Below are positions 24,917 to 33,796 of a stretch of 64,000 nucleotides of DNA, piece after piece; within the stretch, counting starts at the first letter, position 1, and each line of letters opens with the position of its first letter. The stretch lies in the NCBI RefSeq assembly GCF_009905535.1, contig NZ_JAAALA010000015.1, positions 1-64,000 on the forward strand, in the 5' to 3' direction. Made by a program: the position numbers and the translations under genes. Source of the stretch: Caulobacter sp. SLTY (lineage in GTDB: Bacteria > Pseudomonadota > Alphaproteobacteria > Caulobacterales > Caulobacteraceae). Under the pieces are notes generated by a model that searched no databases, was not told the origin of the DNA, and was given only the letters and a program-made list of their open reading frames with translations.

Positions 24917-25678
24917 ATGCGTCTCGCCGCCGCCGCGACCGTCCTCCTCGCCGCCGCCGCCCTGCCAGCCAGCGCCGGCGCTCCGCTGCCGACCTATGAC
25001 CAGGTCGGGCTGAAGTGGAGAACCCCGCCGAACGTCATCGACATGGCCCGCCACTATCCTGTGCGCGCGAAGGCCAAGCAGGTCGGCCGCGGCATGGCCG
25101 ACGTTTCCTGCACCGCCAAGACCGACGGCCGCCTCGACTGTCAAGTCGTGGATGAAACCGAAGGCAATCTCGGCTTCGGCGCCTCAGCCCTGGCTGTGAT
25201 GAAGCGCGCCCGGGTCGAGGCCGTCGACGGCGCCGACCCGGCCGGCCGCACCTTCGGCTTTCGCCTGAAATTCGGCGCCTGGCCGGCCTCCGAGCTGCCG
25301 GCCAAGTTCCAGCCGGGCAACGGCCTGACCTGGTCGCGCTTCCCGACCATGACCAACTGGAACATGCAGGGCCAGGACAAGCACGAAACCTTCAGCGCCC
25401 GCTTCGACTGCGTCGCCCGCGCCAGCGGACGCCTGACCTGCACGACGGCCGAGGTCACGCCGGACGCCCCCAAGTTCGTCAAGGCGGCCGCCGACGCCAT
25501 GGCCAAGGCGCGGGTGCAGCGTGCCGACGGCGCCTCCCCCGAAGGCGCCCGCTTCACCTGGACCGTGGCCGTGCAACGCCAGACCTCCTGCTCGCCGGGC
25601 CGCGAGGAGATCTTCCAGGACGACGATACGGCGGGCCCGCCCGGGCGCTGCTTCCCGGGGCAGGTTCAGGTCAGGTAG
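24917..25678 (+). CDS. secreted protein with two TonB-C-like repeats
   Basis: A 253-residue protein with a signal peptide (MRLAAAATVLLAAAALPASA|GA). It holds two similar blocks: VSCTAKTDGRLDCQVVDETEGNLGFG...AVMKRARV and FDCVARASGRLTCTTAEVTPDAP...AMAKARV. These match the TonB-C pattern C-x-V-x(2-4)-G-x-L-x-C-x-V with paired cysteines. Each repeat ends in the A-x-x-A-R-V helix. It is probably periplasmic, of unknown partner. It is distinct from the protein at 9549 but shares the domain type. Confidence 0.75.
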   Translation: MRLAAAATVLLAAAALPASAGAPLPTYDQVGLKWRTPPNVIDMARHYPVRAKAKQVGRGMADVSCTAKTDGRLDCQVVDETEGNLGFGASALAVMKRARVEAVDGADPAGRTFGFRLKFGAWPASELPAKFQPGNGLTWSRFPTMTNWNMQGQDKHETFSARFDCVARASGRLTCTTAEVTPDAPKFVKAAADAMAKARVQRADGASPEGARFTWTVAVQRQTSCSPGREEIFQDDDTAGPPGRCFPGQVQVR

Positions 25679-25704
25679 AGGCCTCGCCGACAGGGCTCGC
25701 GTAG

Positions 25705-27003
25705 CTATCGCTGCCGCCACCCGACTGGGAAATCGGGGTGGAAGGCCAGGTCGAGCTCCAGTCGCGTCTCGCCGCCGTCCAGCGCCACGCCGACGGTGAA
25801 GGCGCCATAGGACATGCCCACAAAGCTCGCCGAACCATTGTCCGCGGTAACGCGTACGACCGGCTCGTCGAAGGTCGGGTGGAGGTGAAACTCGACCCTT
25901 CCCCGGATGGGGCGCTCGTCCGTGGCCTTGACGACCAGTTCGAACCTGACCCAGTCGCCGGCTTGCTTGAGGGGGCGAGCGGTCAGCCGCCGGCCGTTGC
26001 GTTCGGCCTGCTCACCAAACTGCCGCTTGTTGGGATCGTTAGGGTCCACCGGGCCGGGCGCGGAGGCGGGAGGCTCGACCGTCGCCAGCTTCCGCACCGG
26101 CCGATCTTTCTCGGCCAGGGCGTCGAGCAACAGCATCAGATTGGCGTACCGATCCTCGCCGGGCGCGACCTTGAGGCTGTAGAAAACGGGCCGGACGCCG
26201 AACTTGTCGGTCATGCGGAGCGCGTAGGCCTCGCGTTCCTCGATCGTGCTGTAACCGAGAAGGGCGTAGTGGGCCGGCGGGCTGGACCTCAGCCGGGCGG
26301 TGACCTCCCGCATCAGGTTGGCGAAGTCCGGGTCGGTCATCGAGAAGCCGACGAACACCACCGGATGGGTCATGAAGATCGCCAGCAGCTTGCGGCGGGC
26401 GTCGTCGCTGGAGATTTAGCGCTCGACGTAGGACCGCTCGGTCAGGACGATGTCGGCCGGGTTGTCGAACCGACCGTGGAGATAGACCACCGCCTTGCGC
26501 GGCTGAGGTTCGCTCAGCGAAATCAGGAACTCCGACAGCGCCGCCTGGTCTGTCCAGTTGACCCGCCAGGCCGTCTGTCCAGCCAGCGCCAGCGCCTCCT
26601 CGATGCAGGGATCGTAATTGGTGGTCAGGAAATGCCGGAAGCGCATCTCCGCCAGGCTGATATGCGGCTCGGCCAGGGCGCCCCGCGACTGGAACAGGGT
26701 GGTGATCAGATCGTGGAAGGCCGCTTCCCGCATAGAGAGGCGGTGGACCTGAGCTGTCCATGGCGCGTCGTTCAGATCTGCGAGGATCGTCTTCCAGCGT
26801 CCGCCGCTGTCGCCAGCGCGCTTTTCCATCTCCTCGACCAGCTGTTTCCAGGTCACGTAGCCGGAGTTGACGCTGGCGCCGGCGCCGACGAGGGCGATCG
26901 GCGGGCGATCACTCTTCATCAGCCGCAGCAGGCCCTTGAAAGCGTCATCCTGCTCGAACGGCGCGAAGGGGGCGTCATGGGCCTGCGAGGGCGCCGTACT
27001 CAT
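25705..27003 (-). pseudogene. SIR2-like protein with C-terminal pYEATS-like domain, interrupted by an in-frame TAA
   Basis: Two open stretches are in the same frame, separated by one TAA at 26416-26418 (after residue 195) and 14 codons without a start. Residues 1-195 hold SIR2 NAD-binding motifs (LVGAGASVNSG; HFLTTNYDPCIEEAL; VVYLHGRFDNP). The second part resumes with the last SIR2 motif VFVGFSMTDPDF, then ends in VEFHLHPTFDEPVV...YGAFTVGVALDGGETRLELDLAF, which resembles pYEATS domains of predicted conflict systems. Both halves are otherwise intact, so the stop is probably a recent nonsense change or a sequencing error. The start at 27003 overlaps the upstream hydrolase stop as ATGA. The expected role is NAD hydrolysis on activation. 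Confidence 0.82.
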
Positions 27004-28292
27004 TCCATCGCTGCGTGGAGGACCCGCGCCGCCTCGATCCGGCCGACGTCGTTGTGGCCGGTGATGAAGTCGCACTGCAGGTTGGTGACGTGGCCCGGCT
27101 TGAGCGTTAGGGCCGAGACGCCGTCGTAGACGATATCGGTTCCCTCGGCCTTGGGCAGGCCGCGCGCGCCATTGGCGCCGAGGCCGCCGAACACGTCCTT
27201 GGCTCCGCCGAATTTGGCGCTGACCTTGACGATGGCGTTGGCCACGGTCTGGGACACCCGCGAGGCGCTCGGATAGGCCAGGCCCACCGCCTCGTCGTTC
27301 CAGGTGTGGCTGATAGCGATGGGCCCGTTGATCTTCTTGCCCGAGATCACCTTGCGATAGCCGCCGACGATGTTCTTGTAGAGCAGGCCGTAGCTGATCT
27401 TCTCGGCGAAGGAATTGTGCGAGAAGGCCCCCTGGAGCAGGGTCATGCTCTGGGGACTGCGGGTCATCTTCGCCGCCGCCGCGGTGACCAGGCGGGCTCC
27501 GAAGCTGTGGCCGACCAGGTGAATCCGCACCATGTCCAGGCCGGCGGCGGCGTCGAGCAGCGCGCCCAGGCTTTCACCCACCGCGCCCGCCCGCTTCTTC
27601 AGTTCGAAATAGGCGAACTGGTTGAGCATCTTGGCGACGCCGGCGCTGGCGCCGCTGAAGAAGCCCGCCGCCTGGCCGGGCGCCCCGCCGCCGCCCGCGG
27701 ACGCCGCCGGCGAGGCGGGCGTCAGGGCTCGGGACAGGTTGGCGACGATCCGGCTGCCCGGCTCCGCCAGTTCCTTGTGGTCCAGCGCGGTCTGCTCATC
27801 GGCGTCGTTCAGGCCGACCGCCTGGCGAAGGACGTCGGCCAGTTCGTCGGCGTCCGGCTCGCTGGCAGTGGCGCGGACCACCAGCTTCTCGAATTCGGGA
27901 TCCTTGATCCCCAGGAAGTCGGCAATCTGACGGGCCTGGGCTTTCAGCACCTCCCGGTGCAGTTCGCCGCCGGCCGAGGCCGCGGCGCCGCCGACCACCT
28001 GTTGCGTCTCGGCGCCCAGGTCATCGCGGAAACGGTCTGAGGGCCAGAAGACGCCCCAGACGGCCACGTTGCGCGCCTTGGCGTCCCAGCGACCGGCGTC
28101 GACCTGCACCAGGTTGCCGATCAGCGTCTGGTACAGGGCCTCGGAGGCGTCCGCGTCCATGTGCCAGCCGTGGGACACCACAATCAGATCGGTGATCCCG
28201 GCCGGAAGGGCCGGAGCTGGGGGGGACTTCACCTTGCCATCGTCAAGGGTGAAGTTCAGCCGTTTGTACGGCAGGCCGGCGATCTGGGTCAT
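27000..28292 (-). CDS. serine alpha/beta-hydrolase of a SIR2/protease operon
   Basis: A 430-residue cytoplasmic alpha/beta-hydrolase. The oxyanion strand VVSHGWHMDAD is at residues 38-47 and the nucleophile elbow VGHSFGARLV puts Ser at about 263. A helical insertion at about 110-250 with an Ala/Gly/Pro-rich stretch separates them. A late His (ITGHNDVGRI) can complete the triad. There is no signal peptide. The stop overlaps the SIR2 start by four bases, and the upstream protease gene ends 13 bp away, so the three form one operon. The substrate is unknown; a lipase/esterase effector or regulator role is inference. Confidence 0.82.
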   Translation of the reverse strand: MTQIAGLPYKRLNFTLDDGKVKSPPAPALPAGITDLIVVSHGWHMDADASEALYQTLIGNLVQVDAGRWDAKARNVAVWGVFWPSDRFRDDLGAETQQVVGGAAASAGGELHREVLKAQARQIADFLGIKDPEFEKLVVRATASEPDADELADVLRQAVGLNDADEQTALDHKELAEPGSRIVANLSRALTPASPAASAGGGGAPGQAAGFFSGASAGVAKMLNQFAYFELKKRAGAVGESLGALLDAAAGLDMVRIHLVGHSFGARLVTAAAAKMTRSPQSMTLLQGAFSHNSFAEKISYGLLYKNIVGGYRKVISGKKINGPIAISHTWNDEAVGLAYPSASRVSQTVANAIVKVSAKFGGAKDVFGGLGANGARGLPKAEGTDIVYDGVSALTLKPGHVTNLQCDFITGHNDVGRIEAARVLHAAME

Positions 28293-28305
28293 TCCTCGGG
28301 CTCCT

Positions 28306-29964
28306 CTAGCGGGATTGGATGGCGCGGAAAGCGTCGAGCATGCCGGCGCCTTGGAAGTCGCGCTTGCGCTTCAGGTCGGTGGCGCTGTCCATCAGGGCGG
28401 ACTTCACCTCCATTGGGTCGCCGATGTAGCGCTCGTGGATCGACAGGAAGGCGGCGCAGGCGCCGGAGACATGCGGAGCAGCCATGCTGGTTCCACTTTC
28501 CTCCCGATAGTAGGCGACGCCCTTCACGGGCTCGAAGGTCCCCTCAAGGAAGTCGTCCTTGGCCGCCTGCTGCACCGTGCTCCAGGAAGCGCATGACAGG
28601 ATCCGCTCGCCGGGGGCGACGATGTCCGGCTTGGGTCGCCCATCGGCGGTCGGCCCGCGGGAGGAGAAATAAGAGACGCCGTACTTGTCCGGGCTCTCCG
28701 GGTGGGTAGCCCCGACGGTGATGGCGTGTTCGGCATTGCCTGGATCGGCGATCGACTGATCGAGCCCGACCCGCTTCAGGGCCCCGGCCCCCTCCGGCTG
28801 AAGCATCACCGAGCCGTCGTTCCCTGCCGAGACCACCACCACGACGCCGTTCTTCACCAGGCGGTTGACGGCCGCGCAGACCGGCGAGTGGCCGGCGGCG
28901 TACCACTCCGCGTCGAAGCCGTAGCCGATGCTGATGTTGACCCCGTGGATGCGGATCCGCTCACCGTCCTCATTGAGCTGGTCGACATAGTCCAGGGCGG
29001 CCAGAATGGCGCTCTCGTGCCCCTTGCCCTCGTCGGACAGCACCTTGAGGCTGACCAGCTTGCAGCGAGGCGCGACGCCGGTCAGGCCATGCTCGAGGGC
29101 CTCGTGATGCAGCCGGACCTTGCCCCGGTCGTTGCGGCGACGGACCAACCGCGCCGCGCCCGGATCCCTGGGCTTGGGCTGGTTGTCGCCGCGGCCCGCC
29201 TGGGCGGCGTCGCAAGGCGTGGCGCCGGCGATGATCCCGGCCACATGAGTTCCGTGGCCATAGAGGTCGACCAGAGGATTGGAATCCTTGTCGAGGAAGC
29301 TCATGTGCTCAACGCGGTCGATCAGCCTGGCCTGGGCCTCGGTGGCCGCCGCCGGGGGCTGCAGGGACAGGTTGTCATAGATGGCGAAGTGCGGATGGGA
29401 GCCGTCGATGCCGCTGTCGATCACCGCCCAGGTGATCCCCGCCCCCTCCGCGCCGAAGGCCCGGACGCAGGCCTCGGCCTTCACCAGCCGGACGGACCGG
29501 TGAAGGTGGACGTCGAGCTCATTGTCCGGCCAGATCTTGTAGATCGCCCGGTTGGCGCCGGAGCCGTCGCCATCGAGCAGGCTGGTGATCTGCTTGAGGG
29601 TCAGCAGGGCGACCACATGCTGGCGGGTGGACTGGCTGAGCACCTCTCCACCGACCTCTTCGACCAGGGCGCGAATTGCCTTGAGCGCCATCGGCTTGCC
29701 GCCGAAGTAGTCGAAGTTCGGGTCGATGATCGTCCTGGCCATCGGCAGGGCCGCCGGCTCTTCCACCTCCTCGGGCTCGATGGCCGCGAGCAGCTTCGAC
29801 ACGTCGTCCCGTCTGGGGGCGGGCGGCACTTCCGCTTCAGGGGCATCGGTCTCGACACCGAAGCGGTTCAGGAGCTGCGGTGAGACCACATAGGGCGCGT
29901 ACTGGCTGTCGAGATCGCGCTTTGCGGTCTTCGGTTTCTTGCTGTCGTTGTTCGCGTCGGTCAT
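28306..29964 (-). CDS. subtilisin-like (S8) serine protease, cytoplasmic, conflict-system type
   Basis: A 552-residue S8 peptidase with a complete triad: Asp183 (AVIDSGIDG), His237 (LYGHGTHVAG) and Ser493 (GTSMAAPHVSG), with the oxyanion Asn382 (VSAGNDGS). The first 160 residues are charged and include a possible inhibitor-like prodomain (KPMALKAIRALVEEVGGEVL...HVVALLTLKQI). No signal peptide is present, so it probably acts in the cytoplasm. GGAG precedes the ATG at 29964. It is the first gene of the operon with the serine hydrolase and the SIR2-pYEATS gene. A role in proteolytic activation of a partner is inference. Confidence 0.88.
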   Translation of the reverse strand: MTDANNDSKKPKTAKRDLDSQYAPYVVSPQLLNRFGVETDAPEAEVPPAPRRDDVSKLLAAIEPEEVEEPAALPMARTIIDPNFDYFGGKPMALKAIRALVEEVGGEVLSQSTRQHVVALLTLKQITSLLDGDGSGANRAIYKIWPDNELDVHLHRSVRLVKAEACVRAFGAEGAGITWAVIDSGIDGSHPHFAIYDNLSLQPPAAATEAQARLIDRVEHMSFLDKDSNPLVDLYGHGTHVAGIIAGATPCDAAQAGRGDNQPKPRDPGAARLVRRRNDRGKVRLHHEALEHGLTGVAPRCKLVSLKVLSDEGKGHESAILAALDYVDQLNEDGERIRIHGVNISIGYGFDAEWYAAGHSPVCAAVNRLVKNGVVVVVSAGNDGSVMLQPEGAGALKRVGLDQSIADPGNAEHAITVGATHPESPDKYGVSYFSSRGPTADGRPKPDIVAPGERILSCASWSTVQQAAKDDFLEGTFEPVKGVAYYREESGTSMAAPHVSGACAAFLSIHERYIGDPMEVKSALMDSATDLKRKRDFQGAGMLDAFRAIQSR

Positions 29965-30077
29965 GTCGCACTCCGCGTGTGATTGAATAGGCGGTGTGGC
30001 CGAAATGCAATCTCACGTCCGGAGACCATATCGGGTCAGCGGCCAACGGCCGTGACGCAGGTCACAGTCGTTCTTTT

Positions 30078-31388
30078 CTACGACCCAGCGCCTGAGCCGT
30101 CAGCGTAAACGGCGCTCAGTCGCCCATAGGAGCGTGACCAGAAGGCCAGCAGGGTGACCACCGTCCCCACCACCCCGGCGACCGTGAACACCAGGGCGAT
30201 GCCGCGGTTCTCGCCGCGGCCGAACCAGTCGCCGATGGCGTCGGCCCCTGCCCCGTCGGTCATGAAGGGGATAAAGACGAACTGGGCCAGGGGGCTGATC
30301 AGGAAGGCGGTCAGGGGCGAGGCGGCCTGTTCAACCGATTGGGCGAAGCCGAACACCCGGCCCTGACGCTCGAACGGCACGACCTTCTGCAATGTGGTCT
30401 GCTCTGCCGCCTCTGCCCATGGCCCCAGGAACATCCAGCTGTAGCAGCCGGCGACCAGCAGCCAGATCGATGGCTGTAGGGTGAAGAAGATGCAGACGAC
30501 CCAGGCGATCAGATTGGCCAGCAACAGAGTCCGCAGAGGGTTTGACCCCAGCCCGGTCCGCGCGATGACCAGCCCGCTGATGATGAAGGCCGTGGCGATG
30601 AAGGCCCATAGCAGGCCCCAGGTCTGCACCTTCACCAGCGACAGGCCATAGGCGTCCATCAGCGCCATGAAGATGCCGCCCAGGAAGTTGTTGAAGGTGG
30701 CGAACAGGATCAGGGCGAACAGCCCCGGCACGCCGGCGATCACCGCGATGGTGCCGCGAATGTCCATCCGCCCAGGCTCTGCCCCTTCGCCCGGCGTGGC
30801 CCTCGGCTCATCGACCTGCACGAACAGCAGGTGGACGTACACGACCGCCGTCGCGGCTAGGGCGAACACCAGGGTCAGCAGCATGCCGCCCCAGGCCACG
30901 AGGAAGCCGCTGATCACCGAGGTGGTCAGAAACCCGACGCCGCTGACCATCCCCACCAGCCCGTTGGCCTTGTCGCGCCGATCCTCCGGAACCAGGATGG
31001 TCACCAGGGTCGGCAAGGCGATGCTGCGCACGTTGCCGGCGATCACCCCCATCATTACCAGCCCGATGAAAAGCCATAGCCAGACACCCGACAGCTGCTT
31101 CATCGCCCCCTCGGGCGCGACCAGCAGCACCGCCAGCGACAGGCCGTAGAGCACGAACGACGCCACGCTGGAGCCCAGCATCGCTACGGTCTTGCGGTTA
31201 TGATCGACCAGGCTGCCGAACCAGAAGCCCAGGCCCGCCGTCAGCACCAGATAGACCCCTGCGATCATCCCGGTGGCGAACACCGACCGGGTCTCCAGGT
31301 AGACCCAGAAAGTGATCGCGAACCAAACCGTGAAGTTGGTCACGTTGGCCACAAGGTTGTTGGCCAGCAGGTGGTGGAACGGCTTCAT
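30078..31388 (-). CDS. MFS transporter
   Basis: A 436-residue major facilitator with about 12 hydrophobic segments. The N-terminal half reads FHHLLANNLVANVTNFTVWFAITFWVYLETRSVFATGM, with the loop 2-3 signature GFWFGSLVDHNRKTVAML. The C-terminal half includes PFERQGRVFGFAQSVEQAASPL, a pattern of the drug/multifacilitator-like group whose substrate is unknown. The start at 31388 is chosen because the upstream in-frame sequence is Arg/Pro-rich and not membrane-like. It lies 11 bp downstream of queF, so it may be co-transcribed with it. Confidence 0.85.
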   Translation of the reverse strand: MKPFHHLLANNLVANVTNFTVWFAITFWVYLETRSVFATGMIAGVYLVLTAGLGFWFGSLVDHNRKTVAMLGSSVASFVLYGLSLAVLLVAPEGAMKQLSGVWLWLFIGLVMMGVIAGNVRSIALPTLVTILVPEDRRDKANGLVGMVSGVGFLTTSVISGFLVAWGGMLLTLVFALAATAVVYVHLLFVQVDEPRATPGEGAEPGRMDIRGTIAVIAGVPGLFALILFATFNNFLGGIFMALMDAYGLSLVKVQTWGLLWAFIATAFIISGLVIARTGLGSNPLRTLLLANLIAWVVCIFFTLQPSIWLLVAGCYSWMFLGPWAEAAEQTTLQKVVPFERQGRVFGFAQSVEQAASPLTAFLISPLAQFVFIPFMTDGAGADAIGDWFGRGENRGIALVFTVAGVVGTVVTLLAFWSRSYGRLSAVYADGSGAGS

Positions 31389-31399
31389 CCGAAGGCCGG

Positions 31400-31855
31400 T
31401 CAGCCCCGGCCCCGGTACGGCGCCACCCCCTGGTCGGGCAGCCACAGCCCCTCCGGCGGTGGGCCGCTCTGCCAGAAGACGTCGATCGGGATGCCGCCAC
31501 GCGGGTACCAGTAGCCGCCGATGCGCAGCCATTTCGGCTCGGCGGTATCAAAGATCCGCTTGCCGACCGCCACCGTGCAGTCCTCGTGGAAGGCGCCGTG
31601 GTTCCGGAAGGCGCCGAGGAACAGCTTCAGCGACTTGCTCTCGATCAGCCAATCGGCCGGGGCATAGTCGATGACCAGGTGGGCGAAGTCCGGCTGGCCG
31701 GTCACCGGGCAGAGGGAGGTGAACTCCGGGGCGACGAACCGGGCCAGGTACAGGGTCCCGGCCTGGGGGTTGGGCACGCGCTCAAGGATGGCGTCCTCGG
31801 GGCGCTGGGGCGCCTCGGTCTGGCGGCCGAGCTGAGTGAGATGGGTCTCTTCCAT
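31400..31855 (-). CDS. queF: preQ0 reductase (NADPH-dependent 7-cyano-7-deazaguanine reductase)
   Basis: A 151-residue short-form QueF. The T-fold signature is [21 protein letters not shown], with catalytic Cys49 and Asp56, followed by the substrate-binding block [25 protein letters not shown] and a late [16 protein letters not shown] motif. It reduces preQ0 to preQ1 in queuosine biosynthesis, acting in the cytoplasm. Its length fits the YkvM-like unimodular type. The ATG lies close to the divergently transcribed SDR gene. Confidence 0.95.
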   Translation of the reverse strand: MEETHLTQLGRQTEAPQRPEDAILERVPNPQAGTLYLARFVAPEFTSLCPVTGQPDFAHLVIDYAPADWLIESKSLKLFLGAFRNHGAFHEDCTVAVGKRIFDTAEPKWLRIGGYWYPRGGIPIDVFWQSGPPPEGLWLPDQGVAPYRGRG

Positions 31856-31940
31856 CGCCGCGATTTAGACCCGCGCCGAAGGGGGGACAAGGCCGCCGGG
31901 CCACGCTAAGACCGGCGCAACATTGAAAGGGAGAGGCCAG

Positions 31941-32744
31941 ATGGCGGGCAAGGACTTCGGCGGTTTCGTAGTTGTGGTGACCGGCGGCTCGACAGGCCTG
32001 GGCCGGGCGATCGCGGTGGAGACCGCCCAGCGCGGCGCCAAGGCGGTGATCATCAACTACGCCAGCAGCAGGGACGAGGCCGCCGAGACCGTCCGGCTCG
32101 TCGAGGCCGAGGGCGCGCAAGGCGTCCTGGCCCAGGGCGATGTTTCCGATGATGCCGCCTGCCGCGCCATCGCCGCGGCGGCCGAGCCGTTCGGCAAGAT
32201 CGACGCCCTGTTCAACAACGCCGGCATGACCAAGTTCGCCCCAAACCATGGGGATCTCGACGCCCTGACCAGCGACGACTTCCTGCGGCTCTACTCGGTC
32301 AATGTGGTCGGCGCCTTCCAGATGGTCCGCGCCGCCCGCTCGTTGCTCGAGGCCGCGCCGCAGCCAGGCGCGGTGGTCAACACCAGCTCCATCGCCGCGG
32401 TGACCGGCATCGGCTCCTCTGTCGCCTACGCCGCCTCAAAAGGGGCGATGACCACCATGACCCTGTCGCTCGCCAGGGGCCTGGCCCCCAAGATTCGGGT
32501 CAACGCCGTCTGTCCCGGCTTCATCGACACCCCCTGGTTCGGCAAGTCGATGGCCGACGACACGGTCAACCGAATGCGCGAGGGCGTCATCCGGTCCACG
32601 CCGCTGCAGGCCGCCTCGACCGCCGAGGACATCGCCGGCGCCGCCGTCTTCCTCGCGGCCCCGGCCTCGCGCCATGTCACCGGCGAAACCCTTCTGGTTG
32701 ATGCCGGGACTCACCTGGGCTTCGCCTCCATGGCGATGCGCTGA
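31941..32744 (+). CDS. short-chain dehydrogenase/reductase
   Basis: A 267-residue classical SDR. The cofactor motif is VVVTGGSTGLGRAIA, followed by the NNAGMT block, the catalytic Ser in VVNTSSIAAVTG, and the YAASK Tyr-Lys pair. The C-terminal PGFIDTPWF is typical. The ALIVS-type loop suggests a FabG-like or 3-hydroxy-oxidoreductase activity, but the substrate is unknown. AGGGAG precedes the ATG at 31941; an upstream TTG at 31923 is less likely. It is divergent from queF with an 85 bp gap. Confidence 0.9.
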   Translation: MAGKDFGGFVVVVTGGSTGLGRAIAVETAQRGAKAVIINYASSRDEAAETVRLVEAEGAQGVLAQGDVSDDAACRAIAAAAEPFGKIDALFNNAGMTKFAPNHGDLDALTSDDFLRLYSVNVVGAFQMVRAARSLLEAAPQPGAVVNTSSIAAVTGIGSSVAYAASKGAMTTMTLSLARGLAPKIRVNAVCPGFIDTPWFGKSMADDTVNRMREGVIRSTPLQAASTAEDIAGAAVFLAAPASRHVTGETLLVDAGTHLGFASMAMR

Positions 32745-32841
32745 AGCCACGCATACCGTCTTTATGCGGCGCCTTCCCTTCCGGCATGGCGTGGCCCGGT
32801 CGAGTCGTGGCACACGGCGGCTGCCTAAAAGATAGGCGACG

Positions 32842-32878
32842 GGCTCCGGCCGCGCTCAGATTCCCAACAGCCGGAGCC
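32842..32878 (+). other. inverted repeat in the leader of the TorF-like gene
   Basis: GGCTCCGGC (32842-32850) and GCCGGAGCC (32870-32878) form a perfect 9 bp stem with a 19-base loop in the 274 bp gap between the SDR gene and the outer-membrane protein gene. It has no poly-T tail, so it is not a clear terminator. It could be a transcript structure or a protein-binding site. The rest of the gap shows a short GC hairpin near 32980-33000 but no ORF. Confidence 0.4.
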
Positions 32879-33018
32879 GGCTTTGCGGCCCCGACCTGAC
32901 TGAGGTTAGCGAGCCGGGAACCCTTCGCCCATCCTGAGCGCGACCCTCGATCGAAGAGACGGCGGGCAACGCTCCAGGCGCGCAGGCGCCCTCGGGCGTC
33001 AATCAATAGGGGATAGCT

Positions 33019-33711
33019 ATGAAATTCTGGAAACTGGCCCTGGCGGGCGCTGCCGCCTCCCTGGCCCTTGGTGGAGCCGCCTTCGCTCAGGAAGAAGAGA
33101 GCACGGCGTCGTTCAGCTTCAACGCCGGCATTGCGTCGGACTACATCTTCCGCGGCGTGAGCCAGACGGACGGCCCGCAGGTGTTCGGCGGCGTCGATTT
33201 CAGCAACGGCCCGATCTATGCCGGCGCCTGGGTGTCCAACGTCGACTTCGGCGATGACACCGATGCGGAAATCGACCTCTACGTCGGCGTGAAGCCTGAG
33301 CTGGGTCCGGTGACTCTCGACCTCGCCTACATCTACTACGGCTACGTCGGTGAGCCGGGCGGCGCGGACTATGCCTACAGCGAGTTCAAGGTTGCGGCCT
33401 CGATCCCGGCCGGCCCGGTGACCCTGGGCACCGCCTGGTACTACTCACCCGACTTCTTCGGCATTGAAGACGAGGCGCTGTACGGCGAAATCAACGCCAG
33501 CTACTCGTTCGCCGAGAAGTGGTCGGTCGGCGGCGCCGTCGGCATTCAGGACGCTGAGCTCGCCGGCGACTATACCACCTGGAACCTGGGCGTTGGCTGG
33601 GCTCCGCTGGACAAGCTGGCCCTGGACCTGCGGTACCATGACAGCGACCTGAAGTGCGGCGATCTCTGCGGCTCGAAGGTCGTCCTGACCCTGAAGACCA
33701 CCCTGCCCTAG
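33019..33711 (+). CDS. TorF-family outer-membrane protein (putative porin)
   Basis: A 230-residue protein with a signal peptide (MKFWKLALAGAAASLALGGAAFAQ, cleaved before EEES). The mature part starts ASFSFNAGIASDYIFRGVSQTDGPQVFGGVDFSNG, a block typical of the TIGR02001/TorF family of small outer-membrane beta-barrels. It continues as alternating strands (YAGAWVSNVDFGDDTDAEIDLYVGVKPELG...) and ends VVLTLKTTLP. Members are predicted porins. AGGGGA precedes the ATG. The terminator at 33737 follows. Confidence 0.85.
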   Translation: MKFWKLALAGAAASLALGGAAFAQEEESTASFSFNAGIASDYIFRGVSQTDGPQVFGGVDFSNGPIYAGAWVSNVDFGDDTDAEIDLYVGVKPELGPVTLDLAYIYYGYVGEPGGADYAYSEFKVAASIPAGPVTLGTAWYYSPDFFGIEDEALYGEINASYSFAEKWSVGGAVGIQDAELAGDYTTWNLGVGWAPLDKLALDLRYHDSDLKCGDLCGSKVVLTLKTTLP

Positions 33712-33736
33712 GGCCGGACCTTCCAAGGATCGATCG

Positions 33737-33766
33737 GGCCGTCGCGATCCGTCGCGGCGGCCTTTT
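33737..33766 (+). terminator. rho-independent terminator after the TorF-like gene
   Basis: GGCCGTCGCGA (33737-33747) pairs with TCGCGGCGGCC (33752-33762), an 11-pair stem with one T-G wobble and a 4-base loop. TTTT follows at 33763-33766. It lies 26 bp after the stop and 31 bp ahead of the oxygenase gene. Confidence 0.78.
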
Positions 33767-33796
33767 CGCTGCCCGAACGGTCGGCTATCGAAGGGC

